From Tabrizicola sp. TH137 (GTDB lineage Bacteria > Pseudomonadota > Alphaproteobacteria > Rhodobacterales > Rhodobacteraceae), in assembly GCF_002855575.1 (NCBI RefSeq), contig NZ_PKRQ01000007.1:62001-126000 (forward strand): a stretch of 64,000 nucleotides of DNA, in the 5' to 3' direction. The notes under the pieces were generated by a model. That model ran no database searches and was not told where the DNA came from. It was given only the letters and a program-made list of their open reading frames with translations. Of this stretch, positions 1-7,874 are shown in pieces. Position 1 is the first letter of the stretch; every line of letters starts with the position of its first letter. A program made the translations under genes and the position numbers.

Positions 1-1
1 G

Positions 2-391
2 ACGAGCCATGACGCCGCCATCACCCGCTTCGGCCAATTCTGGCGCCGCGCCCGCCGCGCCGGCCATGCCTTCGCCGAGGGCCATTGGCGCCATCGCCAC
101 GGCCCCGAAGGCCATTTCCGCCGTGAAACCCGGCGCGCCCTGCTCTGGGGCGCGGCCCTGCCGGCCCTCATCCTCGTCCTGCTGCCCCTCTCGCCCGGCC
201 TTGCCGCGCTGCTCGCCCTCGCCTATCCCGCCCAGATCCTGCGCCTCGCTGCGCGCGAAAGCTTCTCCCGCAGCGGCCGCGAAACCGCCCTCCTCCTCAC
301 CCTTTCCAAATTCGCCGAGGCGCAAGGCGCGTTCGGCTTTCACCTCTCGCGCCTGCGCCGCCGCCGCGTCGGGCTGATCGAATACAAATGA
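2..391 (+). CDS. Family 2 glycosyltransferase, C-terminal part (5' end outside window)
   Basis: Only the last 129 residues are present; the reading frame enters from outside the window and stops at 389-391. The visible part starts with a HDAAITRFGQFWRRARRAG-type stretch, which is the usual sequence just after the catalytic domain in exopolysaccharide glycosyltransferases of family GT2, followed by one or two hydrophobic segments (LLWGAALPALILVLLPL and GLAALLALAYPAQIL) that would anchor it in the inner membrane, and a basic tail. Its stop overlaps the start of the flippase gene (ATGA), so the two are cotranscribed. The likely role is adding a sugar to a lipid-linked exopolysaccharide repeat. 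The donor sugar cannot be told from the tail. A different frame starting at 9 is a shadow. Confidence 0.75.
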   Translation, partial: TSHDAAITRFGQFWRRARRAGHAFAEGHWRHRHGPEGHFRRETRRALLWGAALPALILVLLPLSPGLAALLALAYPAQILRLAARESFSRSGRETALLLTLSKFAEAQGAFGFHLSRLRRRRVGLIEYK

Positions 392-1728
392 CCTCTCCCC
401 CGCCCTCCCTCCGCGCCCGATCACGCAACGCGGCCTCCTGGACCGTGCTGCAACTCGTGATCGGAAACGCGATGCGGCTGGGCAGCAACCTGATCCTCAC
501 CCGCCTCCTCGCCCCAGAAGCCTTCGGCCTCGTGGGCCTTGCGATGACCGTGATCACCGCCATGTCGCTGCTCTCCGACATCGGCATCGGGCGCAGCATC
601 GTGCGCGAACCGGATGGCGACACCACGCCCTTCCTGCATGGGGCCTGGCGGGCCAAGGTCCTGCGCGGCGCCACCATCGCCGCGGGCGTGCTGCTCGCCG
701 CCGCCCTGCTCTGGCTCCTCGGCCCGACCCTTGCTCCGGAAGGCAGCGCCTATGCCGATCCCGTCCTTCCCGGCCTGATCGCCGCCACCGCCCTCATGGC
801 CCTCACGCAGGGCCTGGCCAGCACCTGCGCCGAACTGGCATCGCGCCGGATGCAGACGGGGCGCATCGTCATCGTCACGCTCGCCGCGCAGGCGGTCACG
901 ATCCTCTCCACCCTGATCGTCGCCTGGCTCTTCCCCTCGGTCTGGGCCATCGCCATCGGCATGGTGGTGGGGGCGGTCTTCGGCCTGATCCTGAGCCATA
1001 CCGCCTATCCCGGCCCGCGCATGGCCTGGAACCCCGACCCCCAGATCGCGGCCCGCATCTGGACCTTCGGTCGCTGGATCATCCTGTCCTCCAGCCTGAC
1101 CTTCCTCCAGACCAATGCCGACAAGCTGGTCCTCGCCGCGCTGCTCGGCCCCACCGCCTTCGGCCATTACGTCATCGCCCTGATCTGGGTCGAGGCAGGC
1201 CAGATGCTCTTTTCCACCCTGATGGGCCGCATCGCCTATCCGGCCTTCAGCGAGGTGGGCCTGACCCGCCGCGCCGATCTGCCGCGCCTCTATCGGCGGC
1301 TGCAACGCATGGCCGATGCCTACCTGCTGGCCGCCTTCCTCGTGCTGCATTTCGGTGCCGGGCTTATCATCGACCTGCTCTATACCGACGCCTATGCGGA
1401 CTCAGCCCATTACCTCGCCCTCGGCGCCTTCACCCTGCTGGTCGCCCGCTTCCGGCCGGGGCATGAACTGCTCATCAGCCTCGGCGACAGCCGCGCCCTC
1501 GCCGCCGCCTCCACCCTCCGCACCATCGCCCTCGGCCTGGCCCTGCCGCTCGGCTGGTATCTCGGCGGCATCGACGGGCTGATCCTCGCCAGCGTCCTTC
1601 ACCCGCTCTCCCAGGTCCCCTTCGTCCTGTGGAAGCTCAAGCGCCATCTGCCGGGTCTGAACGTCACCGAAGACTGGGCGGCATGGCTTGCCATCCCAGC
1701 CATCGTCCTCCTGACCGGTCTGATCTGA
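388..1728 (+). CDS. Wzx-type polysaccharide flippase (oligosaccharide flippase family)
   Basis: The 446-residue protein is almost entirely hydrophobic segments separated by short basic loops, the pattern of the MATE/MVF-like polysaccharide flippases that move lipid-linked repeat units across the inner membrane. The N-terminus (RSRNAASWTVLQLVIGNAMRLGSNLILTR) matches the typical beginning of Wzx/RfbX proteins, with the following LLAPEAFGLVGLAMTV loop also characteristic. Length is in the usual 420-500 residue range. It overlaps the preceding glycosyltransferase by 4 nt and is followed by a 175-nt gap before the converging ATPase gene. Context with XrtD and two glycosyltransferases supports export of an exopolysaccharide. 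Substrate is unknown. Confidence 0.85.
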   Translation: MTSPPPSLRARSRNAASWTVLQLVIGNAMRLGSNLILTRLLAPEAFGLVGLAMTVITAMSLLSDIGIGRSIVREPDGDTTPFLHGAWRAKVLRGATIAAGVLLAAALLWLLGPTLAPEGSAYADPVLPGLIAATALMALTQGLASTCAELASRRMQTGRIVIVTLAAQAVTILSTLIVAWLFPSVWAIAIGMVVGAVFGLILSHTAYPGPRMAWNPDPQIAARIWTFGRWIILSSSLTFLQTNADKLVLAALLGPTAFGHYVIALIWVEAGQMLFSTLMGRIAYPAFSEVGLTRRADLPRLYRRLQRMADAYLLAAFLVLHFGAGLIIDLLYTDAYADSAHYLALGAFTLLVARFRPGHELLISLGDSRALAAASTLRTIALGLALPLGWYLGGIDGLILASVLHPLSQVPFVLWKLKRHLPGLNVTEDWAAWLAIPAIVLLTGLI

Positions 1729-1903
1729 CGCCCCGGCAGAGGCCGCGCGCGATCATCCGGATGACCAGCGCGACGCCTGAATTCAGGCAACCTGCCGACG
1801 CATCACCCGCGGGCAATCACGCGGCAGGCATCCGGCCCGATACCATCACGGCCACGGCCGGGATGGATGGCGACCTAAGCCCGTATTGTAAGCCACCCCA
1901 GCC

Positions 1904-2806
1904 TCACCCGTCCCGGCCCGCCCGGAACATCGGCACCCGGACCGTCTCTTCCTCGGCCGAGATCGCGGCGGGCTCGATCCCCGCGAAGAACACGCCGTCG
2001 CGCAGCACCTGGCTCACCGTCACCCGGTCCACCTCCGGGCTGCCCTTGGAAAAGGCGTAGACCATCGCGAAATCGCAAAGCTGGTTGGTCAGCCGCGGCA
2101 CGCCGCGCGCGTGGTCATGGATCATCGCCACGGCCTCCGGCGTGAACATCGGCGCCTGCCCGCCAACACAGGCCAGCCGGTGCGCGATATAGGCCGCCGT
2201 CGTCGCGGCATCCATCGGCGGGATGTGGAACGCCGCCGTCACCCGCTGCGCGATGGCCCGCAGCCCAGGCCGCAGGATGCGCTCGCGCAGTTCCGGCAGG
2301 CCCACCAGCACCACCTGCAACAACTCATCCGTCCCGGTGTTTATGTTGGTGAACATCCGGATCTCTTCCAGCGACTCCGCCGTCAGGTTCTGCGCCTCGT
2401 CGAAAACCAGCACCACGCGCCGCCCGGCCGCATATTCCGCCACCAGATGTTCCTCGAACCGGGCATAGAGGTCCACATAGGTATCCCCCGGCTCTGCCCC
2501 CTGCCCCAGCGCCAGCAGCACCCAGCGCAGCAGTTCATCCCGCCCGCCCTGCGCATTCGACACCAGCCCATAGGTCACATCTTCGGCACCGGCACGCAGC
2601 AGATGCTGGATCAGCACCGTCTTGCCCGATCCCACCTCCCCGGTGATCAGCGTGATCGGCGCCCGCGTGATGATCCCGTATTCCAGCAGCGAATAGGCCC
2701 GCTTATGCGCAGAAGACCAGTAAATCAGCTCCGGATCGGGCGCGATGGCGAAGGGCCGCGCGTTCAGCCCGTAGAAATCGGTATAGATGTCCAGAATGTT
2801 GCCCAT
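1904..2806 (-). CDS. ExeA-like AAA ATPase of exosortase/PEP-CTERM loci
   Basis: This 300-residue ATPase has Walker A at residues 56-63 (GEVGSGKT) and Walker B at 131-138 (VVLVFDEA), followed by the sensor-like LPELRERI segment. The opening FYGLNARPFAIAPDPELIYWS is the hallmark of the ExeA/GspA-type secretion ATPases that accompany exosortases in exopolysaccharide loci (the PEP-CTERM locus ATPase subfamily). The open frame extends 45 codons further upstream, but the ATG at 2806 gives exactly the family N-terminus, so that start was chosen. It is divergent from xrtD with 114 nt between the starts. The role is probably energising or regulating assembly of the exopolysaccharide/sorting machinery; the precise function of this subfamily is not established. 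Confidence 0.85.
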   Translation of the reverse strand: MGNILDIYTDFYGLNARPFAIAPDPELIYWSSAHKRAYSLLEYGIITRAPITLITGEVGSGKTVLIQHLLRAGAEDVTYGLVSNAQGGRDELLRWVLLALGQGAEPGDTYVDLYARFEEHLVAEYAAGRRVVLVFDEAQNLTAESLEEIRMFTNINTGTDELLQVVLVGLPELRERILRPGLRAIAQRVTAAFHIPPMDAATTAAYIAHRLACVGGQAPMFTPEAVAMIHDHARGVPRLTNQLCDFAMVYAFSKGSPEVDRVTVSQVLRDGVFFAGIEPAAISAEEETVRVPMFRAGRDG

Positions 2807-2920
2807 TCGCCCGTGTCCCGTCCCGATTCCCACCGTCCGTCCTACACCCCATTTGCCAGAACGTGCCGCAACCGTTAACACTTTTTCCGACGTCCACCTC
2901 CGATTCAGCGATTTGCCTGC

Positions 2921-4510
2921 ATGAATGACGCTCCGGCCCATCTTCCCGACCGGCTTGTCGCCCGCACCCGTCTAGCGGGCCTCTTCTGGCTGGCCTTCGC
3001 CACGCTCGGCGCCTTCATCTTCTTCTGGCAGGGCATCGAGACGCTCCTCGTTTCGTGGAAACAGCCGGAATACAGCCATGGTCCGCTGATCCCGGTCCTG
3101 TCCGCCATCCTCTTCCTGCGCCAGCTCAAGGAGGAACCGATCCATACCGGACCGGTCAACCGCATCCCCGGTCTTGTCCTGCTGGGCCTGTCGCTGATCC
3201 TCGCCCTCTTCGGCAAGATGGCCGAGATCGGCGATGTCACCGCCTATGCGCTCATCCTCTGGGTCGGCGCGATCCTGCTCATCTCCTTCGGCTGGGACCA
3301 GGGCCGCCGCTTCTGGCCGCCAGTCGTGCATCTCGCCTTCATGCTGCCCCTGCCCGGCGTGCTCTACTACAAGGTCTCCACCGACCTGCAATTCATCTCG
3401 TCCGAACTCGGCGTCTGGTTCCTCAAGCTGCTGAATGTCCCCGTCTTCCTCGACGGCAATGTGATCGACCTCGGCGTGATGAAACTGCATGTGGCCGAGG
3501 CCTGCTCCGGCCTGCGCTATCTCTTTCCGATCCTCAGCTTCTCCTACATCTTCGCCGTCCTCTTCCAGGGACCGATGACGCACAAGGCGATCCTGCTGCT
3601 CTCGGCCGCGCCGATCTCGGTGCTGATGAACTCCGTCCGCATCGCCATGGCCGGGGTCATCGTCCAGTATTTCGGCATCGACCATGTCGAAGGCTTCTCG
3701 CATTTCTTCGAAGGCTGGGTGATCTTCATCCTCTGCGTCCTGCTGCTCTTCGCGCTGGCCCGCTTCCTGCTCCTGTTCCGTCCCGGACGGCCCAGCCTCG
3801 TCGATGCGATGGATCTGGAATATTCCGGCCTCGTCGAACAGTCCCGCCGCCTGCTGCTGGTGGAACCGTCCCGCAGCCTGGCCGCGGCGGCAGTCATCAC
3901 CGCGCTTGCCGCCCTGGCCTGGCAGGTCTCGCCCGGCGCCCGCACGGTGACGCCGGACCGCGCCGATTTCGCCGCCTTCCCCGACCGGCTCGGCGACTGG
4001 ACGGTGGGCCGCCGCGATGCCCTGCCGCCCGACATCACCGCGATCCTCAACCCGCAGGACTATCTGCTCACCAGCGCCACCAATCCCGCCGGGGAACGGG
4101 TGGATATCTTCCTGTCGTGGTTCTCCGACCAGACGGTCAGCGGCGCGCATTCGCCCGAAGTGTGCCTGCCCGGCGCCGGCTGGGAATTCTCCACCCTGGA
4201 CCGCGTCGATCTCGGCCCCGCACTCGGCCTCGCCCGGCCATACCCCGTCAACCGCGCCATCCTGCAATTCGGCGAAGAGCGGCTCCTGGCCTATTACTTC
4301 TTCCGCCAGAACGGCCGTCAGCTCGCCTGGGATTTCGGATCGAAGCTCTGGCTGCTCTGGGATGGCGTGCTGGACGGGCGCAAGGATGGCGGCCTCGTGC
4401 GCATCATCACCCCCCTCGCCCGCGGCGAAGACCCCGCCGCCGCCGACCGCCGCTTGCAGGACCTGCTCCTCAGGATGGAACCGGTGCTCTCCGACTATCT
4501 GCCGGACTGA
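2921..4510 (+). CDS. xrtD: Exosortase, XrtD type (VPLPA-CTERM), with fused EpsI domain
   Basis: The 529-residue protein has an N-terminal exosortase domain with multiple membrane spans (about 20-290) and a C-terminal EpsI/DUF3485-like periplasmic domain (about 345-529). The three conserved exosortase residues are visible: Cys195 in VAEACSGLRY, Arg240 in NSVRIAMAG and His261 in GFSHFFEGW. The EpsI part shows the GAHSPEVCLPGAGWE motif. A fused exosortase-EpsI of this size in Rhodobacterales is the XrtD arrangement, which processes proteins with a VPLPA-CTERM tail by cleaving and attaching them at the outer surface. No VPLPA-CTERM substrate was seen in this window. The next glycosyltransferase starts 5 nt downstream, so the pair forms an operon. 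The subtype assignment is by architecture and lineage. Confidence 0.85.
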   Translation: MNDAPAHLPDRLVARTRLAGLFWLAFATLGAFIFFWQGIETLLVSWKQPEYSHGPLIPVLSAILFLRQLKEEPIHTGPVNRIPGLVLLGLSLILALFGKMAEIGDVTAYALILWVGAILLISFGWDQGRRFWPPVVHLAFMLPLPGVLYYKVSTDLQFISSELGVWFLKLLNVPVFLDGNVIDLGVMKLHVAEACSGLRYLFPILSFSYIFAVLFQGPMTHKAILLLSAAPISVLMNSVRIAMAGVIVQYFGIDHVEGFSHFFEGWVIFILCVLLLFALARFLLLFRPGRPSLVDAMDLEYSGLVEQSRRLLLVEPSRSLAAAAVITALAALAWQVSPGARTVTPDRADFAAFPDRLGDWTVGRRDALPPDITAILNPQDYLLTSATNPAGERVDIFLSWFSDQTVSGAHSPEVCLPGAGWEFSTLDRVDLGPALGLARPYPVNRAILQFGEERLLAYYFFRQNGRQLAWDFGSKLWLLWDGVLDGRKDGGLVRIITPLARGEDPAAADRRLQDLLLRMEPVLSDYLPD

Positions 4511-4515
4511 TCCCC

Positions 4516-5571
4516 ATGGCCGACCATGACAGCGGCGCGGACAAGGCCCCTGCGCCCGCGCGCCTGACGGTGGATGTCGGCGTCTTCGCGCATAACAAGG
4601 CCGCCGTCATCGCCGACACGCTGCAAGACCTTCTCGCACAGCAGGCGCTGGCGGCGCATGACCTGCGGATTGTCGTGCTCGTGAACGGCTGCACCGACGC
4701 CACCCCGCAGATCGTGGCCGACCTTGCCGCCCGCCACCCCGCCATCGTCCCGGTCTTCCTGCCGAAATCCGGCAAGTCGCGCGCCTGGAACAGCTTCGTC
4801 CATGACGAAAGCCGCAGCACCTGCGACATCCTGATCTTCGCCGATGCCGATATCCGCCTGCCCGATCCCGCCACGCTGTCCCGGCTGATCGCGGCCCTCG
4901 AGGCCGATGACCGCCTGCATGCCGTGAACTCGCGCCCGATCAAGGACCTCGCCCTGCTCGACCGGCGGCTGACCCCGGTGGAAAAGCTCATCGTCGCCTC
5001 TGCCGAAACCGCGAATGACTGGCGTCAGGCCATCTGCGGCCAGCTCTACGCCATGCCCGCCGCCCGCGCGCGCGGCTATTCCCTGCCCATCGGCCTGCCC
5101 GTGGAAGACGGCTTCCTGCATGCCCTCATCGCAACCGACAATTTCGACTCCCCTCCCGTCGGCTTCCGCGTCGATGGCAGCGAGGCCTCCCATATCTACG
5201 AATCGGAACGCACGATCCCCGCCCTCGTCCGGCACCAGATCCGCATCGTCATCGGCTCCGCCATCAACGAGGCGATCTTCCGCACCCTCGAAAGCAGCGA
5301 CCGCGCCGGTCGCCGCGCCCTGCTCGCTCAGGCCGCGCAGAGCGACGACTGGCTCCCCGCCTTCCTGCGCCGGGCGCTGCCGCGCTTTCCCTACGGCTAT
5401 GTCTCCGTCCATTTCCTCATCAAACGGTCCCAGCGCGCCCTGGCCCATCCCAGGGCGCTGCTCCACCCCAGGCGGCTCCTGATCTTCCTCGCGGGCGCGG
5501 CCTTCGATCTGCTGGTCTATCTCCTCGCCCAGCTTCGCATGGCACGCGGCGTCGGCGCGGGTTTCTGGTAG
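4516..5571 (+). CDS. Family 2 glycosyltransferase
   Basis: This 351-residue protein has a GT-A fold start (DVGVFAHNKAAVIADTLQDLL), the nucleotide-sugar binding region (VLVNGCTDATPQIVADLAAR) and a metal-binding DxD-like motif in LIFADADIRLPD at about residue 115. The tail contains basic and hydrophobic stretches (LLIFLAGAAFDLLVYLLAQL) that may associate with the membrane. The frame is open far upstream, but that part is a shadow of xrtD; the ATG at 4516 sits 5 nt after the xrtD stop. It likely adds a sugar during exopolysaccharide synthesis or modifies a sorted protein. Acceptor and donor are not predictable. Confidence 0.85.
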   Translation: MADHDSGADKAPAPARLTVDVGVFAHNKAAVIADTLQDLLAQQALAAHDLRIVVLVNGCTDATPQIVADLAARHPAIVPVFLPKSGKSRAWNSFVHDESRSTCDILIFADADIRLPDPATLSRLIAALEADDRLHAVNSRPIKDLALLDRRLTPVEKLIVASAETANDWRQAICGQLYAMPAARARGYSLPIGLPVEDGFLHALIATDNFDSPPVGFRVDGSEASHIYESERTIPALVRHQIRIVIGSAINEAIFRTLESSDRAGRRALLAQAAQSDDWLPAFLRRALPRFPYGYVSVHFLIKRSQRALAHPRALLHPRRLLIFLAGAAFDLLVYLLAQLRMARGVGAGFW

Positions 5572-5608
5572 TCTCGGCCGACCGCCGCAGCCGAAGGCCC
5601 CACCCCTC

Positions 5609-6508
5609 ATGCCCCGCCTCGAACCCGACCGCCTCTTCGTCGCCATCATGGAAACCGGCAGCCTCGCCGGGGCGGCGCGCAGGCTCGGCCTCTCCTCCGG
5701 GCAGGCCTCCAAACTGCTGGCAAGGCTGGAAACCGATCTCGGCGTCCGCCTCCTCAACCGCTCCACCCGCGCCCTCGCCCCGACCGAGGTCGGGCAGGCC
5801 TATTACGACCGCATCCGCAGCATCCTCGACGAACTCGACACCCTCGATGCCGAGGTGCAGGACCGCGCCACCACCCCGCGCGGCCGCCTCCGCCTCACCG
5901 CGCCGCTCACCTTCGGCACCCTCCGCCTCGTCCCCGCTCTCAACGCCTTCGCCGAAGCCTTCCCCGAGATCGACCTCGACGTCTCCTTCACCGACCGCAT
6001 GGTGAACCTCCTCGATGAAGGGTTCGATGCCGCCATCCGCGCGGGCCGGGTGGCCGACAGCACGCTGATCGCGAAAAAGCTCTGCGACATGCAGACGATC
6101 CTCGTCGCCGCCCCCGCCTATCTGGAACGGCACGGCACCCCCGCCCATCCGGCAGACCTGACGCGCCACGCCTGCATCATCGACACCAATTTCCGCGACC
6201 CGCTGCTCTGGCGCTTCCGCGACGCGGGGGCGACGCTCTCCATCCCCCTGACGGCCCGCCTGCGCTATTCCAATGCCGAAGCCTGCCTGCGCGCCGCCGA
6301 AACCGGCCTCGGCATCGCCCATGTCCCCGATTTCGTCGCCGGCCCCAGCCTCGCTGCCGGCCGCACCGCCGCGCTCCTGCCCGGCTTCGCCGAAGCGCCG
6401 GGCGGCATCTATGCGCTCTACCCGCCCGGACGGCACCTCACCGCCAAGCTGCGCGCCCTCGTGGATTTCCTCGCCGCCCGGTTCCACAAGCCGGATTGGA
6501 CGCGCTGA
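5609..6508 (+). CDS. LysR-family transcriptional regulator
   Basis: The 299-residue product has the LysR N-terminal winged helix-turn-helix (residues about 3-60: FVAIMETGSLAGAARRLGLSSGQASKLLARLETDLGVRLLNRSTRALAPTEVG, quoted only as landmarks LAGAARRLGLS and LLNRSTR) and a substrate-binding domain from about 90 onwards. This is the CrgA-like branch of LysR proteins that commonly sit beside quinone or aldehyde stress genes. It lies upstream of, and in the same orientation as, the DoxX-VOC-glutathione reductase genes, with a 117-nt gap that contains a candidate LysR box. It probably activates or represses that cassette in response to an electrophile or quinone. The ligand is unknown. Confidence 0.88.
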   Translation: MPRLEPDRLFVAIMETGSLAGAARRLGLSSGQASKLLARLETDLGVRLLNRSTRALAPTEVGQAYYDRIRSILDELDTLDAEVQDRATTPRGRLRLTAPLTFGTLRLVPALNAFAEAFPEIDLDVSFTDRMVNLLDEGFDAAIRAGRVADSTLIAKKLCDMQTILVAAPAYLERHGTPAHPADLTRHACIIDTNFRDPLLWRFRDAGATLSIPLTARLRYSNAEACLRAAETGLGIAHVPDFVAGPSLAAGRTAALLPGFAEAPGGIYALYPPGRHLTAKLRALVDFLAARFHKPDWTR

Positions 6509-6511
6509 TCC

Positions 6512-6526
6512 CTTCCAAATCGGAAG
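6512..6526. promoter_or_regulatory. Candidate LysR operator (inverted repeat with T-N11-A)
   Basis: CTTCCAAATCGGAAG is a perfect 5-bp inverted repeat with a 5-nt spacer and contains the T-N11-A pattern of LysR sites. A further CCTTCC half lies at 6533. It is located between the LysR stop and the DoxX start, where a regulator of the downstream cassette would bind. Functional assignment is inference. Confidence 0.35.
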
Positions 6527-6625
6527 CAATATCCTTCCAGCGCGACGGATTATCTTTGCAAGGGAATTGATGCATCTTCCCCGCATCGCCGCCCCATGCG
6601 GCCATGACAAAAGGGAACCCGCACC

Positions 6626-7042
6626 ATGACCAGCCTCACCGCCTCCTCCACCTCCGCCAGCAATGCCGATCTCGCCGCCACGCTCCTGCGCGTGACCTCG
6701 GGCGTCTGGTTCCTGCTCCATGCCGGGCTCAAGCTCTTCGTCTTCACTCCCGCCGGCACCGCAGGCTTCTTCGAATCCATCGGCCTGCCCGCCATCCTCG
6801 CCTATGTCGTGATCGCGGCCGAACTCCTCGGCGGCCTCGCCCTGATCGCAGGCTTCAAGACCCGCCTCGTCGCGCTCGGCCTCTCGGTCATCCTGCTCGG
6901 CTCCATCTACACCCCCCATTTCGCCGCGGGCTTCTTCTTCTCCAACGAAGGCGGCGGCTGGGAATTCCCCGCCTTCTGGGCGCTCACGCTCTGGGCGCTG
7001 GCGCTTCTGGGCGATGGGGCCTACGCTCTGGGCAAGCGCTGA
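6626..7042 (+). CDS. DoxX family membrane protein
   Basis: The 138-residue protein has four predicted membrane segments and the DoxX signature features: a first helix ending in LLHAGLKLF, the IGLPAILAYVVIAAELLGGLALIAGF block, and a third-fourth helix pair. DoxX-like proteins associate with thiol/quinone redox stress and often neighbour extradiol dioxygenase and glutathione genes, as here. It is the first gene of a three-gene unit with the VOC protein 22 nt downstream. The exact role (membrane partner of a redox enzyme or quinone carrier) is not established. Confidence 0.85.
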   Translation: MTSLTASSTSASNADLAATLLRVTSGVWFLLHAGLKLFVFTPAGTAGFFESIGLPAILAYVVIAAELLGGLALIAGFKTRLVALGLSVILLGSIYTPHFAAGFFFSNEGGGWEFPAFWALTLWALALLGDGAYALGKR

Positions 7043-7064
7043 CCGACGCGAAGGGAGACCAGCG

Positions 7065-7874
7065 ATGAGCACCGCCACCGCCCCGATGGAGATCGGCACC
7101 GTCACCCTGACCGTGACCGATCTCTCCCGCAGCGCCGATTTCTACGCCCGCGCCCTCGGACTGGAGAAACTCCGCTCCGACGGGACCGAGGCCGCGATGG
7201 GCGCAGGCGACCGGGCGCTGGTGCGGCTCATCGCCGACCCCGCCGCCCGCGCCCGCTCGGCGCGCGAGGCGGGCCTCTTCCACACCGCCATCCTGCTGCC
7301 CGACCGCGCCGCCCTCGGCGCCTGGGTCCATCACGCCTCGGCCAGCCGCCTGCCCGTGCAGGGCGCCTCGGACCACAAGGTCAGCGAAGCGATCTACTTC
7401 GCCGATCCCGAAGGCAACGGGATCGAGATCTATGCCGACCGCCCCCGCAGCCAGTGGACAAAGCCGGACGGCACGATCCACATGACCACCGATCCGCTCG
7501 ATGTCGAAGACCTCGCCGCCGCTGCCCGCGCAGCGTGGCAAGGCGCGCCGGACGGCACCGTGATCGGCCATGTCCACCTTCAGGTCGGCGACGTGCCACA
7601 GGCAGAGTCCTTCTACCACGGCACCCTCGGCTTTCCCGTCACCGCCCATTACCCCGGCGCCGCCTTCTACGGCGCAGGCGGCTATCACCACCACCTAGCC
7701 ACGAATACCTGGAACAGCCGCGGCGCAGGCCCCCGCAGCCCCTCCACCGGCCTCACCGCCGTTGAAATCCTCGCCGATGCCTCCTCTCTCGCCGCGATCA
7801 CCGCCCGCACCGGCGGCAAGACCGACCTGCAAGACCCCTGGGGAACCCGCATCACCCTGACGGAGAAGGTCTGA
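7065..7874 (+). CDS. VOC family extradiol-type dioxygenase (CatE-like)
   Basis: This 269-residue protein contains two vicinal-oxygen-chelate halves. The second half shows the expected metal ligands: a His in GHVHLQVGDV, a His in the YHHHLATNTW segment and a Glu in TAVEILAD. The first half ends with YFADPEGNGIEIYADRPRSQW, the standard sequence of catechol-2,3-dioxygenase/CatE-type proteins. An ATG at 7065 preceded by AAGGGAG was preferred over an upstream ATG at 7014 inside doxX. It probably opens catechol- or hydroquinone-type rings using iron or manganese. Its stop overlaps the start of the next gene by one base. Substrate is inferred from family and context only. Confidence 0.85.
   Translation: MSTATAPMEIGTVTLTVTDLSRSADFYARALGLEKLRSDGTEAAMGAGDRALVRLIADPAARARSAREAGLFHTAILLPDRAALGAWVHHASASRLPVQGASDHKVSEAIYFADPEGNGIEIYADRPRSQWTKPDGTIHMTTDPLDVEDLAAAARAAWQGAPDGTVIGHVHLQVGDVPQAESFYHGTLGFPVTAHYPGAAFYGAGGYHHHLATNTWNSRGAGPRSPSTGLTAVEILADASSLAAITARTGGKTDLQDPWGTRITLTEKV

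Noticed and set aside
421-1350. A 309-codon minus-strand frame opposite the flippase
   Set aside because: It has no hydrophobic or conserved segments and is rich in Gly/Asp/Gln/Glu as expected from an antisense of a membrane protein gene.
3055-4515. Extension of the second glycosyltransferase frame through xrtD
   Set aside because: The extra sequence is Arg/Pro/Ala-rich noise overlapping the conserved exosortase; the glycosyltransferase starts at 4516.
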